Assembly (NCBI GenBank): GCA_002221725.1
Contig: NJFT01000163.1
Location: 28,352 to 92,351 of the forward strand
DNA: 64,000 nucleotides
Reading direction: 5' to 3'
Source: Scedosporium boydii
Taxonomy: Eukaryota > Ascomycota > Sordariomycetes > Microascales > Microascaceae
Positions within the stretch are counted from its first letter, which is position 1. Each line of letters begins with the position of its first letter. A model generated the notes under the pieces. That model did no database searches and was not told where the DNA came from. It saw nothing but the letters and a program-made list of their open reading frames with translations. Of the stretch, positions 10,463 through 22,576 are shown in pieces. The position numbers and the translations under genes were made by a program.

Positions 10463-11065
10463 ATGGCCTCCCTCAGCTACTCTCGTCCCGTCTATCTCGC
10501 CAAGTCTCGGCGCGGGCAGCAGCGTGCTCATTTCGCAATCTTCATCCCCCATGCCGCGTATGCAGGCCTCAACCCCAACGACAGGACCAAACCCTGCATC
10601 GGAACCGTGATCCAGGTTGTTGGAGCTCCGATGCTCGGGTATGCTCACGAGTTTAAACGAAACTATGACCGCGAGGACGCCGATGGTGTAGAGACGTTTG
10701 TCCGTCTTGGATCGGTCGACTCAGACCATATTGTCGAGCCTCAGACTACGGCAATGTTGAGGGACACGATCGCCACGGGATTGTTGGAAAGGGTAGCTTT
10801 GCAGGTTCCAGCACCGGGCATGAACGAGAACTTTATGGCGCCGGTCAACGACGTGAGTAGCAATGAGGATTGCCTCCGGGTCAAGCAATATCTAACTCAC
10901 ACCACTCCGTGTCAGACAACCAATAGGCGATGCCAGGAATGGACTATGGAATATCTCAGAAGACTGGTAAGCCAGGGCCACATTGAGGAGTCTGCGGTTA
11001 CGATAGCCCAGGGCGAGCGAGATCCCCCTGAATATGGCATCGGACTTCGGCGGGTTGGTAGCTAG
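10463..11065 (+). CDS. Conserved fungal protein of unknown function
   Basis: Two exons, 10463-10852 and 10916-11065, give 179 residues. The intron (10853-10915, 63 nt) has donor GTGAGT, branch-like CTAAC and acceptor GTCAG. The protein starts MASLSYSRPVYLAKSRRGQ and continues RAHFAIFIPHA, GTVIQVVGAPMLGYAHEFKR, and after the junction RRCQEWTMEYLRRLV. It ends IGLRRVGS. I believe this matches a small widespread family in filamentous ascomycetes, possibly one of the fungal DUFs (DUF6914-like), but I cannot verify the name. There is no signal peptide or membrane segment, so it is probably cytoplasmic or nuclear. If the intron is retained the frame stays open (200 residues). ATG context CACCAATGG is good. 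Confidence 0.72.
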   Translation: MASLSYSRPVYLAKSRRGQQRAHFAIFIPHAAYAGLNPNDRTKPCIGTVIQVVGAPMLGYAHEFKRNYDREDADGVETFVRLGSVDSDHIVEPQTTAMLRDTIATGLLERVALQVPAPGMNENFMAPVNDVSSNEDCLRVKQYLTHTTPCQTTNRRCQEWTMEYLRRLVSQGHIEESAVTIAQGERDPPEYGIGLRRVGS

Positions 11066-12239
11066 GTTGGTGGTTTTTAGGAACTAAGGGGGAGGGATCG
11101 GAGCCTGCGTTGATTATAAGCTCTTGAAGCCATCCAACGTTGGGCTGGAATGGGGAAGATGTTCCCCACAGACAGCAACAAGATCAACGCTTGTCCGATG
11201 TGCTTAAAACACCCGCGATGATGGAATGCATCAATGATTGTTTTAGCGTGCTCAAGAATATTAGACTTAATCCTAAGAAAGTAGGCACAGCTGCAGCGGG
11301 GTGGATCTACTCAGATGCATCATCCAAGATCTGGTCTTGATCGATCTAGATGATGGGGTCAATAAACACTTCAGCGAGCACCTTCTCGCATCGATAGAAA
11401 GGTTTGACTAAACCAAAGACGTTCTTTTGATCTTCATCGCTTTCAATTCAAATGCGTTTCCGCCAACTAATGTATATTGGGTCAGTTGGGATTGACCAGG
11501 CTGGCTGCTTGGCGAGGGTGACATCTCCAAATGATGACTACTCGCCAGGCTCGACACAAGCTGGTCGGGACGGGGGCACAGAAATGGATCCGGGAGCTGT
11601 CGGATTAACCGGGCATCAACGGGGAGCCAGATAATGCTCGTCAAGTTCTGCCAAATATGACAGCGAGCATTGAACCCGCTCAATGCCAGTCCAGAGTCCA
11701 GACCTTGCCCTCAATCCAAGCCAGCAGGCTTTGATATCACTGCAACTGCAAGCGGACAACCACTTTGATATCTGCTTCAATGTTCGTCCATGTGAAAAGG
11801 TGACAAATGCACCAGCCATGCAACATGCAGGATGCAGCTCCTTCATCATCAGTGACGTGTTGTAGATTCTACACGTCTGCCCAGGTTAACAGAAGTGCAC
11901 GAATAAGTGAAAACGATGCCCGACGGCCACGATTCCGACATTCAGTTGACGCTGCAGTGTTAGCGCCCAGACTAAGTTGATGCCATGCTACACATCCTAT
12001 CTCGTCATCACTCATCCCATCGGCTGAAAAGTGAGGCAGAGATGCAGACACTACCGCATTCGAGTACTGAGTACTTGTAAGTGTGGGTGGGAAGATCGGA
12101 CAATGAAGGTTAAGGGTTCTTCTCCCTCTGCAAGGGGGCTGTCTGTATTGTGTATTGTACAAGTAAATGCGTATCAAGGATACGTGTAATATCAATTGAT
12201 CTCTGGATGGACATTTGCGAAGTGAACAGCGCCTAAGTC

Positions 12240-12478
12240 TACTTCGTATGTAATTGACATTCCTCGGATGTCCCGAGGGCATGTCTCGAATCTCCTTTTA
12301 CCAATCAATGTATTTGATCAATGGATAATCTCCCTCCTACCCCGCCTGTATTACACCTCAATGTCCATGCTGGCTGGAAGATTGGGTGCGTTCGTTGGTC
12401 TCGTGAGACTTCCGAGGTCAGAAGACAATCATTGTGAATAAACCGGCACTACGAAGTACAATGTACACATACTCCGTA
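12240..12478. repeat. Cluster of the TACGRAGTA dispersed motif
   Basis: TACTTCGTA is at 12240-12248, TACGAAGTA at 12450-12458 and TACTCCGTA at 12470-12478. The last two are only 20 bp apart. All are exact and lie in non-coding DNA more than 1 kb upstream of the Atos-domain gene. Confidence 0.85.
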
Positions 12479-12767
12479 GTAGCGTTGAAGGGTCTTGGAA
12501 AGATCAAGGCTCCATTGATGGATCGTGAATTGATCAATAGCTCCGAGTTACATTTGTACCTCACATCAGTACTGTACCTCTGAAGAGTGAAGACCAGGAC
12601 CTCTAGATTTGGTAGCGCCTGTGACTGTGACTGCCCTATTTGCATAGGACTTCGAAGTATACTGATCCCATTTATGAGGCAGGAACGTCTCTGATTTGAG
12701 TCTTGTACAATTGTAGGATGTACTTCATAGTTTGCACAAGGAGACAGTGGCTGGATCGGTCTCACCT

Positions 12768-12912
12768 GCCCAGCTTTACCCAGCTCCGCCCAGCTCCTTC
12801 CCGACTGTATTCCTCATTAATATTCCCATCTCTTGACAACAGAAATCAAATTTAGCTGTTTCGATCCGACCAGCTTCGTGCTTTTGTGCTGCAGTTTACT
12901 TTGACCAGCTTC
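12768..12912 (+). promoter_or_regulatory. CCAGCT hexamer cluster upstream of the Atos-domain gene
   Basis: CCAGCT starts at 12770, 12780 and 12790, an exact 10-bp spacing of one helical turn. It recurs at 12870 and 12905, both inside GACCAGCTTC, and once more at 13213. The 10-bp phasing suggests stacked protein binding on one DNA face. No known regulator is assigned. Confidence 0.4.
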
Positions 12913-13575
12913 TCCCGTCCAGCCTTTGTTTCATTTTCCATTTTCCATTTCCACCCGATCCATCCTTTCCAGAAATCGCCGATCCGACCAAATGGGCCAG
13001 ACCCATCAATCCCACCCTGAACCCTGTCGTTCGCTGGGCCTAAAGCGAAACCGGCCCCTCAACGGCAGTCCAATCTGGTATTAGAAGCCTTCCAATCTGC
13101 AATCCACCCACTCTCGCCCACTCTTCCAGATTATCAGAGTCACCGTCGACTCACTTATAAGTCCGAGGCAGGTCCTTATGACGTCCCTCCGAGGCACCTC
13201 TCATTCTCCTTTCCAGCTGCTTTGCAAGATTCAACTCTCCATTATCTCATCCTTAAAAAAAACCCCAATCCAAAGAGCAGGAAAAAAAATTCTAATTTTT
13301 CCAACCAAACGAACGGCTCCAAAATTGTTTGCCTGGGGAATCCGTTTCAGATAGTATAAACTTCACTGCCAAACAAATTCAATCTATCCCTTGCTCCGAA
13401 TCCCGAAAAGAGAAGAAGCTCAACTGCATCTGCAGAGATCATGATTGCTTGCAACCTGACGTCTCCCCACCTCCGCCTGTGACACCACCGTCTCTTGAAC
13501 CACGCTGCAGCCCTGCCTGCTTGCTGTGGTTTGGGAGAGAGAAAAAGTCACTGAATTTGCTTTCGTACGCCCACC

Positions 13576-16182
13576 ATGCCGATTATTGAGGATGATTTCG
13601 ACCACGACGGTCTGGTCGACGAGACCGCCGCCCGTATCGATCGCCTTCAGAGCAAACAGGTTTTAGCTCCGACCAAGCCCGCCAAGAAGCTCGAGCCCGG
13701 CCGTCGCCCTGTAGAGATTGCCCACAATCATCACCACCATAGGCGGCTGTCTGAGGAAAGCATTCGCACCGAACTTTGTGAGGGCCCGATTCCAGACAGT
13801 CCGAGGCCCGTCACTCCTGAGCTGGCGGACCAACCGCGCCCGGATAAGGCTGAGCTCCTCGAGAAGTTCAGGAGGGGCGAGAGCCCAGCTTGGTTCAATC
13901 GACATGTCGACCTACAAGATGCGTCTTCCTACTCTTCGTACTCACCGCTTCTTTCCAACTCTCCGCCTCCGATCGAGTCTATTCTCCGTAGGCGCCCCTC
14001 CGGACCGGTTACGGACGGACCCAGGACCACACCCGACCCGGCGGCAACTCTTCTACCAGCTGCTCAAATCACACCAGAGAAGATAAAGGACGCGATGATA
14101 GGCGGTAGCAAGGACGACCAGAGGTTACAGGAGGGCTTGAGTATTGAACGTCCAAGGTCAGCCCTACATTCTGGAGACTTCACCGAGAACGAGCACGGGC
14201 AAACCAGGCCCCAGCACCATCTTGACGAGGCCCGATCAGCACAAGGTCACCATAGCGTCGTTCAATCTCCGCGCCCTCTGCATACTTGGGTAGCAACTTC
14301 GCCCCCAAGGCCGTTCGCTCCTTTTGCCTTTCCCCAGCAGCAAAGCCCATTCTCAACAAGGGACGAATTCAAGTCGGTTCCTTCGTCGCTATCTTCTTCG
14401 TTTTCAAATAGCTTTGTATACAAGCCGCCAACGAGCCCTCTAGTTCAGTCCGAGATTAACGAAGACTTGGACATCTCTCTCCCGATGAATGGCATCAACA
14501 TTGCTTCGCCGTCTCCCGCTCGTAGACGCCATTCCCTCTACCCTACTCCCTCCCCGCAGCCCTTCATCTTACCGCGCTCAGGAGACTCCACGCCCCAGAG
14601 CATCCCATCCTTGCGCCGTGAGGCCTCCTTTCCCTACCAAGCTCACCAACCGCGGAGGTCTCTCACCTCGACACCCAGCGTTAACCTCGCACCCAGCTTC
14701 CCGGGCACACCGGCTCTTCTCCGTTCTAGAAGACCGTCGTTCACCTCCGATACTTCGCCCCTACAACATGCGTCCATGGTGGGCTCCTACGAGGAGAGCA
14801 TTCTGCGCGGTCGCATGTCAACCACTCCGTCCAAGCCCATCGAGTTCCTGGCCCAGATTGGAGTTTTGGGATTAGGGAAGTGTAAGGCAAGTTTAAGGTG
14901 TCCACCTCATGTGACGCTGCCGTTCCCCGCCGTCTATTACAGTTATGGTAATAATAGCGTGCCTGGACGACCCGGATTCGAGGACGGTCCGAGCCCGTAT
15001 GTCGGCCAGATTGACCTCGAAAACGGACTCGCGAATCAGGAGGACGAGTTGAGGTCCAAGCGGAAGATGCAGAATAGATATGCCGATCGGAAGCCACCAG
15101 AAGAAGACATGGATGTAGATGACTCGGTATCCGGTGTGGGCGTGGGCGTGGGCGTGATGGGTGACGCGGAGCCACGACGAACAACGGCTCCGAGACGGCG
15201 TAGGTCTGGTTCTCCCAAGGTCCCTCCGGGCGGTAGCTACCGGATACCGGAAAAGGGCCGAATCCAAATCGTCATCAAGAACCAGAACAAGACGGCCGTA
15301 AAACTCTATCTAGTCCCCTACGATCTATCGGGCATGGAACCCGGCACAAAAACATTTATTCGCCAGAGAAGCTACTCCGCCGGCCCCATCATCGAGGGGC
15401 TCCCGCAAGAAACCGCCACCACCGCCGCCGACGAGCGGCCCGTCCTCCGCTACCTCGTCCACCTGCACATCTGCTGCCCCTCCAAGGGTCGTTTCTACCT
15501 CTACAAGAACATCCGCCTCGTCTTCGCTAACCGCGTCCCCGACGGAAAGGTCAAGCTGCGCAACGAGACGACGTGGCCCGAGCCCCGGTTCTCGCCTTAC
15601 AAACCCATCCGCGTTATGCATCCGCCCGTCACGGCGTCGACCAGCAGGTCCGCGGCCATGTTGGCGGCCGAGAAGGCTTTTAGGAGGAGGAGCGCGGGGT
15701 ATCCCTACAGTTTTGCGCCGCCCATATTTAGTAGCCACGCTGACGATCATCACGCCTCGTTTTCGAGACCGCCAGCCAGGGTTGCGTCGGGCGGTGGTGG
15801 TGGCTTCTCGTCGCCGTTTATGGGTTTCGCGGCGACGGGAGACGACTCACCCGTGCCTGCGGACCATCCTGCTGCGTTCCGTTTCCCCTCGAGGGATAGG
15901 CTAGACAGCGGGGCGAGCGAAAGCACCGACACCACGGGCACGGGCGTGCAGTCTCCTAGCGTCACCGCTCCAAACCGGAGAGATAGGGAAGGCGCCGCAC
16001 GATGGGAGATTGGTCGGTACGAGAAACTGAGTAAAGGCGACGTCGGGTACGGTGGGAACGCTTTCGCCGCCGGTGGTCCCGGGAGTCCCGGCGAGGAAGG
16101 GCTTTTATCCCAGAGGCTGAGGTCCTTGGGGGTTCAACAGGAGTGGCAGCGACGAGAGGAGCCAGGCGAGGAGGATCAGTGA
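13576..16182 (+). CDS. Atos/'chromosome segregation during meiosis' domain protein
   Basis: Single exon, 868 residues, ATG in a strong CCCACCATGCC context. The first 400 residues are Ser/Pro-rich and mostly disordered, with a His run near residue 50. Residues about 402-480 (GSYEESILRGRMS, then EFLAQIGVLGLGKCKASLRC and FPAVYYSYG) match the conserved N-terminal Atos domain (formerly DUF4210). Residues about 552-676 (YRIPEKGRIQIVIKNQNKTA, VKLYLVPYDLSGMEPGTKTF, then LVHLHICCPSKGRFYLYKNI) match the second conserved domain, named for 'chromosome segregation during meiosis'. Two-domain proteins of this kind include S. pombe meiotic factors, Drosophila Atossa and mammalian FAM214; the animal ones act as transcriptional regulators. 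A nuclear role is inferred. The C-terminal 190 residues are low-complexity. The gene has a long upstream region with a CCAGCT cluster. Confidence 0.85.
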   Translation: MPIIEDDFDHDGLVDETAARIDRLQSKQVLAPTKPAKKLEPGRRPVEIAHNHHHHRRLSEESIRTELCEGPIPDSPRPVTPELADQPRPDKAELLEKFRRGESPAWFNRHVDLQDASSYSSYSPLLSNSPPPIESILRRRPSGPVTDGPRTTPDPAATLLPAAQITPEKIKDAMIGGSKDDQRLQEGLSIERPRSALHSGDFTENEHGQTRPQHHLDEARSAQGHHSVVQSPRPLHTWVATSPPRPFAPFAFPQQQSPFSTRDEFKSVPSSLSSSFSNSFVYKPPTSPLVQSEINEDLDISLPMNGINIASPSPARRRHSLYPTPSPQPFILPRSGDSTPQSIPSLRREASFPYQAHQPRRSLTSTPSVNLAPSFPGTPALLRSRRPSFTSDTSPLQHASMVGSYEESILRGRMSTTPSKPIEFLAQIGVLGLGKCKASLRCPPHVTLPFPAVYYSYGNNSVPGRPGFEDGPSPYVGQIDLENGLANQEDELRSKRKMQNRYADRKPPEEDMDVDDSVSGVGVGVGVMGDAEPRRTTAPRRRRSGSPKVPPGGSYRIPEKGRIQIVIKNQNKTAVKLYLVPYDLSGMEPGTKTFIRQRSYSAGPIIEGLPQETATTAADERPVLRYLVHLHICCPSKGRFYLYKNIRLVFANRVPDGKVKLRNETTWPEPRFSPYKPIRVMHPPVTASTSRSAAMLAAEKAFRRRSAGYPYSFAPPIFSSHADDHHASFSRPPARVASGGGGGFSSPFMGFAATGDDSPVPADHPAAFRFPSRDRLDSGASESTDTTGTGVQSPSVTAPNRRDREGAARWEIGRYEKLSKGDVGYGGNAFAAGGPGSPGEEGLLSQRLRSLGVQQEWQRREEPGEEDQ

Positions 16183-17077
16183 CGAAAAGCAAGCACGTGG
16201 CCTTTTTTTCTCCCCTTTACACATATTTATTTCCTTTTTGTTCTTCTCATCACCGGCGGGATTACCTTCGTTTCGATACCTATGGAAAAACAGTACATAT
16301 TCTGGCGTCTCGGGTCATTTCATGTCATCGCCATCATCTCCACTTGTTCATACGTCAATATCCTTCCTTTTCAAATGTACCTAGTGCCGATGTCAATAAT
16401 TCCGGCTCTCTTGTGTTTATTTTTTTTCTCTCTCTTTTTTTTTTTTCAGGAAATTAAGATATTGGAGACTCTGGGATTTGGCTTTTCGACAGAACGGAAA
16501 ATTTATTCAGGGTCTCGCTTTTTGAGACGTTCATAGACCTTTCTTCTTTCTAATGGTAGTAGGGTGTTTGATAGTTTGATTTACGGACATACTTAAGAAG
16601 TATCGAATCGGGGGCAGCTAAGAAGAGATATATTTCCCCCTTCTGGGATCCATAGTTCGTGAGATATGTGAATCCTGGAGACTGCCCACGACCTTTCTGG
16701 CACTAATGTCGCTATGTCCATGAAGTAATCTATCGGTCATGTTTTCAAACACAAGAGAACCTCGAAGAGACAACGCTTTACTTGTACAAAAAAAAACAGA
16801 TTCCGTCTTTCCAAACTCTTTTTCCCTATCGCGAAGCGCAGTGACGAATGTTCTCTTTCCTCAAGTTGAACCTTGTGTTGTCAATATCAACGGCCTCTTC
16901 CCTGTTGTTTAACCCGTGTCATCTGCCCCCCAGGCCGGCATGATCTTGAGCATAGGGGCAATTCCAACGAAAGTCCTGGTTCACTAGAATCGACTATATA
17001 AGCTTCTGCCCCGTAGAGCTCTGGCTGCCATCGTGACGCATACATCATCTTCAGTTATCCGAGCAGCCCCTCGGGAG

Positions 17078-17101
17078 AAAAAAAAAAAAAAAAAAAAAAA
17101 A
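17078..17101. repeat. Poly(A) tract of 24
   Basis: An uninterrupted run of 24 A, counted directly, in the gene-empty block. A similar run of 23 A is at 36604-36626. Confidence 0.9.
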
Positions 17102-19933
17102 GAAGGGTCAAGGCTTTCACCTCGCGTCGGTATATCAAGGTGGCGCAGTTCCGAATGTTATAAGTTCGGATTGTAGGAAGTGATGTCTTGGACAACTCTC
17201 CATTTACAAGCTAATGTCAGGTCCATTCGTCTGAGGTGGAGGCATTACACACCCGGACATACCGCTCGCTAGTCAAGGTGCTTGACTATATACCTATCCC
17301 TAGTCTTTTCTCACTATGGCCTACGAAGAGGTGAGGTGTGCCCAAGAGGACAATTCCAAGTATGCTGGCGAGGATGTTTTGACAACGTTCTTTCCCAGCA
17401 CCTCCGGAGTTTAGAGCCTACCTGACGTTCAGCGTATACTACGAATGACAACTTCAATGTTCTATGCTAGGGCTTCAACCCTTCTGCATCCCTTACCTGT
17501 TACTCCTTTCATACTCTGTGATATCAATGGACAGCTCCCAGATCTAGCACGCTATACAACAACAGTCTTGGGTGAGGGCTATGCCGAGATAGTAGAAAGA
17601 CTCGTGAAATTGCTCTATGACTTTTATCTTCCGCCCATGCATGGCGTTGCATCGAGACGCTCATCCAAGCCAATCCTCGGATCACAGCCTTTAGCCGTCC
17701 CAACCCTGACTGAAATCCAGGTTTCCCTCTCCGTCTCTTTCCCCGGATTTCCCCATCTTCACCATGGCTCTCACGTCAGGAGCTGGCCCCAAGTAAGATA
17801 GGATCAAGAATCATAGGAAAATCAAGAAACATTGCTAACCAAGGCACAGCGCCGATGCCAGGCCCAGATTCTCCGGTTCTAGTCAACCTTGGATGAGGTT
17901 GAAACGCAAAGCTAAGAACTCGAGGATCAATGTTTTGTCTTCCATCTAGATAAACTCTTCATCCGTTCCAAAATAGGACCGCAAAACGACCCGTGAATAC
18001 CCTGTCGTGTTTTCGCCGCCCTCGGAGCCGTCGAAGTGAGTCCCAGGGCGCAGCAGGAAAATCAAAAGTGTAGTGAGAATGCGCGGTTTCTAGTTAGGCT
18101 TGATAGAAATATTCTCTTTTTTTCTTTTCCTGGGTCGTTTTTTTGGTTAGTATTTTCCTATGGGAAAATCCCCTCGGGATCTGTCTCTGCCGTGTCCGCT
18201 TCCGTTTCCGCAATGCCCTCTGATGCGCCGGAGCCGTGAAGGGAGTTATCTGGTGCCGAGGGTCAATCAACACTATTCTTTGGGTCTGTCTCGCTGATCA
18301 GGAAACGACAAGACTTTTTGGGTCGCTTCATGGTCTTCATTCTTTGAGCCGTGGTGTTTTTAGAGTGAAGAAAAGCCCCAGAGAGAGAACCAAAAGCAAA
18401 ACTTGGGATGGGTAGTGAATGAGAAGAATTCAATTTTTACCAACCCCTCCTTGCTGGGGGATCCGGAGCGAGGATGCGTCGACCAACTTGATACGCGGAG
18501 ATGTTTGTCCGCGTTCTGCACTACCCTGGGCGTCGTTCTTGCTGGGGACTGCCGGCAGGATGCATTTCAGATTATATCTCTAGGTTGATATAGGATAAGG
18601 GAAGTGCATGGGACACGTAATTATAACAGAAATACGGCGAGTATAAATGCGAAATCTGGACGACGCTCGATATCAGCGTTGCAAACCGTCTCGAGCTGCC
18701 GAGGATTCAGGACTAACATTAAGCTCATGAACGACGCCCCCCCGCTCCTCGCTCTCGGAGAAAAGCCACATCTAGACAAAATCCACCATGACTCTCCGAG
18801 GTTTCTGTTTCACAAGCGGGTGGGCAGGGATTCAGTGGGGCGGGAGAGAGAGAAGTCCGAGACGAAGCAAGACTTGGTTGGAGTTGGAGGTGAAAGGTGT
18901 GGAGGAAGAACGTGTCTTGTGATGTATTAAACCACCCATGTCCCTGTCCACTTCTCTATTCTGTTCCATCTAGATTTTTCTTTGAAGAATGGCCCAGATC
19001 CAAAGAAAAGAATGAAAGTTTCAGAGAAAGGAAAGAAATCGAGACACTAATTCTACAGGGGTACGCGGCAAACCCGAGGACGGATAAGACTAAGTGCCAT
19101 CCGAGTGCGGAGAGGCGGATCTACGACGGTTGTGTCGGAAGATAAAAGAGAGACAAGGGCTGAGAATGCTACGTCAGGTGTTGAGACTGGTGTCAAAGGC
19201 TATAAGTCGAAGAGGGAGAAAAAGAAAAAAACGATCGATCCCTATATCGGATGGTGATGTGTTAGATGTTGTGCATGTCGTCAAACCCTAGGCCCTGACG
19301 ATTCTATTGCCGTCGAGTTGTACGGAGAAGGACTCGAAGATATCCGAGGCATCTACTACGCGTTAACAAAACGAGCAAGGTCATGGTCTTCTTCAAAGGG
19401 AAGTTCCACGTGAATGCAACATACCATGGCCAACAGCACAGACGAGGAGATGTACAAAAGACGTAACGGTCTTCCGTGGCTACACTTACATGACGGCTGC
19501 AGTGTCAGGGCGGCCGGCCTTGAGCGGCCTTGGGGACTGTCGACCTGACCTGCAACTCAAAACATATCGAGCAGCCGCGAGATACGTTTAAATCTCGGTT
19601 TGAGGCCATGTAGGGTCTCTGAGTACCACCATGCCAGACGGAGACCTCGAGCTCTGTGCACTTGCAGAGATGGTCATGACTGCCATGCTAACCAAGTCGA
19701 CTACGAAGTAAACCCTTACTCAAGCACTGCGGAACTGTGCTTCTTGGAGAAAAGAATTGAAGACCATCTCAACATCGCAGACTAAGTTAATCCTGGGGAT
19801 GGCAAAAAGAAGAGAATAAATCGGGGATCGTATCAAAGCGCAGCGGGATTCGGTTTGGCAAGTGTGAGATCAGCGGTGCGCTGGGTCCGCAGGCCGTCGA
19901 TCCCCATCCCGCGTTTACAATTTTTTTCCTTTC

Positions 19934-19954
19934 TTTTTTTTTTTTTTTTTTTTT
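19934..19954. repeat. Poly(T) tract of 21
   Basis: An uninterrupted run of 21 T preceded by a T/C-rich stretch from 19920. It could equally be the A-tract of a minus-strand element; no such element is visible. Confidence 0.9.
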
Positions 19955-22576
19955 CTCTTTTCTGTTCACTTGAGAGTTGGTTTCACAGCCCTGGGACCCT
20001 TTTGAATAGAGAGTGTGCGGGATGAGGCGAATGCGCTAGTTCCTACCTGCATGGTAGCGGAGAGCTACAACATCCTCACCATGAGATTTTGACGATTTTG
20101 ATAGAGAGATGAGGAAAACTTCTCTCGGTGACTCTTGCCAGTCTGAGATCTGATCTCGAGGCATGTGACATTTACAGATCGCCAGGTTAAATCCAGCTCT
20201 GAAAACCCTCAACTCGGGAGTTCTTTCCGCTTGCTCGTCTAAGATCACTATGATCACGGGTCCGCAAAAGATAAAAACCTGGAAGCCAGCATTTCCCGCC
20301 CAAAAGGACCAAGATCTCTTGGGGCGGGAGCGGGGAGAGTCTCGCAATCAAGACCTGCAAGTCCTACAAAGTAGTTACAAAACGCATCAAAGCACGAAAG
20401 CTACCAAACATGCGTATCCCGTCAAGATCAACCATACTGGCCTTCTCCCCGCATTCCAGCAAGGGGCCGTTCGACACCATCTTCGATGACATTTGGTACA
20501 CTACAGCAACTGCGTGATAAGGTATCAAACGGAGCGTTATGCACAGCGGACGGCATAATCTTGAGAATATGGGTAACTACCTCGCTAATGACACTTCCTC
20601 TCTCTGCTTCTTGGAGATCTTAACCCGGGGTCGATCATATCGCATAGCAGATATGATCCGGGGGCGGTGCCGAGGGCGATATACACTAGTGCTTGAAGAG
20701 GGATGCCCTTTCTCACTTTTCCCCCCCTTCCCTTTTAATGCGGATTGCCGTTATTCGTCCTGGGCTAGAGTCAGCCTGCTATGCGTTTCTCCCCAGTCAT
20801 GAGCCTATCTATGCTGGATGCTCCCCAAGGCGAGCCAAGGATCGACGTCCTGCCTCAACTTGGCGAGGTTGTTTGCGAGGTACTGAGACGGGAAGACAAG
20901 AAAGTACCGGTACTTTGAACCGAGAGAGACAAAACCAAAACGTTTGTTTAGACTATTGCTATCTTGGAATTCTGAAAAAAAGTTAAAAAGTCAAGTTGGT
21001 CTATCAACGTTCATGTATGGATGTTAATTGCGGGGTCCCCAACAAGCCACTTGGTAGAGAAACTCCGAACTCGTACTAGCTTTTCTACTCTCCCACATCT
21101 CTAGAAGCTCGAATTGCTTCTTGTGGGGTAGAGAGGCTAAGAATACACCGAAACGAGAAAAGGGTCTGAACTCTCTCGCCACATTTTCACAGAGCAGACG
21201 ACGCCCATAGCGGCTGCGGACGACTTGACGTATAAGAATCTTGCGCCGCTGTCAACTGCCTCGAGCCACATCTCGCTTGGCGGACTAGGAAAGCGTGCAG
21301 GTGCAGGTGCAGGTCAGGCGCAGTGTTAACGTCAATGTGTTTATGCTGGGCATGAGAATCTGCTAGATCCGGTGGCATTTCAATTGAGCGGTTATCTCGG
21401 CCATGCGTGCACCGCAGGTTGGAGGGGGTCATCGTCTGAGGGGTTGATGGAGGGGTAACCAAGTGTCGGGCCAAGCAAGTCGCAGTTGATGGCATCACGG
21501 AACCATCAAGCATCTCCGAAAAAGCGACCCTTCATTCCACAGGAGGTGGGGGGGAAAATGTAAGAAGAAAGAAGAAAACCCTATGACATCGCCTGCAAAC
21601 GCACAGATATCATTGCGCACGAAGGTGTCACCCAGATGCCGACTCGCCTCGCCCAAGCACGATGCGGTGAAAGGCTCCCTCTCCAAGAACTGTCCAAGAA
21701 TAGAAAGTTTCATATGACCCTTCTCCCCCTCCCCTCTTCTTCCAGCCTTTCGATTTTTATTCCAACGTAATCCACCGCAGGGAGAGCTCAATGTGGTTCG
21801 GAGAGACGGTTGAGTATGCAGGTTTGGTTGCAGATGCTGCAGTGTGCCCCCGTCAATGTGTGAAGGCCCTGCTTAAAGATTCGTCACTCGTGGGCGCTTA
21901 ACCTGCAGCGAACACCCAACGGGAAAAAAGAGGGTTAAAGTAGAAAGCAGAAAGAACTCTGGAACCTGAACCAAAAATACTCTCAAGGTAGGCCGGATAG
22001 GTAGAAAAGGAAGGAAGGGTGGGGGGGCAGGAAGCAGAGAATGGCCTACTTTGGGAGTGCCAAATGAGAGGTGCAGGTCTGCGACGGCCAGGTGGACGGG
22101 ATGGAGTGTAGTGAATATATCTGAATGCAGGTGATGCGTGGCAGCGTGGGCAAAGGCCGTGGAGGTGGAGGGTGGTGTTCGACAGAGGAAGCGGCTGTTT
22201 CTAAAATAAACCATACCAAACACGGAACGCATCTACTGGAATGCCGAATCTGGCTCAATTGTGCAATCGTAGAGGAGGGTTGTCGACCGTTTTGGTAGGG
22301 CCTAAGATGGGCGGGCTTGATGTCAGCGCTTAATTATATTGCAGACCTGTTCGGTTCTTGCTCTCTGCGAGATCTTTGGCCGGGGACTTTGGTCATCGTC
22401 GACGAAATTCTATGTTCTCTGATGCGATTCGGATTAAAAGGGGTGGTGGACGTGCCGTCCCAGCTTGTTGCCGATGATAATCGGGGTCGTGCTTTTGAGC
22501 CGTCTATCTGTGCTGCAGCCAGTGCCGTATGGTCTCTGAAGAAACACATCAACGATGTGCAGGATTGGCGACTATG

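Larger units (their letters stand above)
11066..13575. other. Intergenic, no gene seen; holds the Atos-gene promoter
   Basis: A 2.5 kb region without a supportable gene. It contains three copies of the dispersed 9-bp motif (12240, 12450, 12470), a cluster of CCAGCT hexamers (12770-12910 and 13213), and a TTATAAG element near 13154. The last 400 nt before 13576 are pyrimidine-rich with A runs, as in a fungal 5' leader. Confidence 0.5.

Noticed and set aside
13329..13589. Upstream open frame overlapping the Atos-gene start
   Set aside because: It begins with TTG and not ATG, so a regulatory overlapping uORF is not supported.
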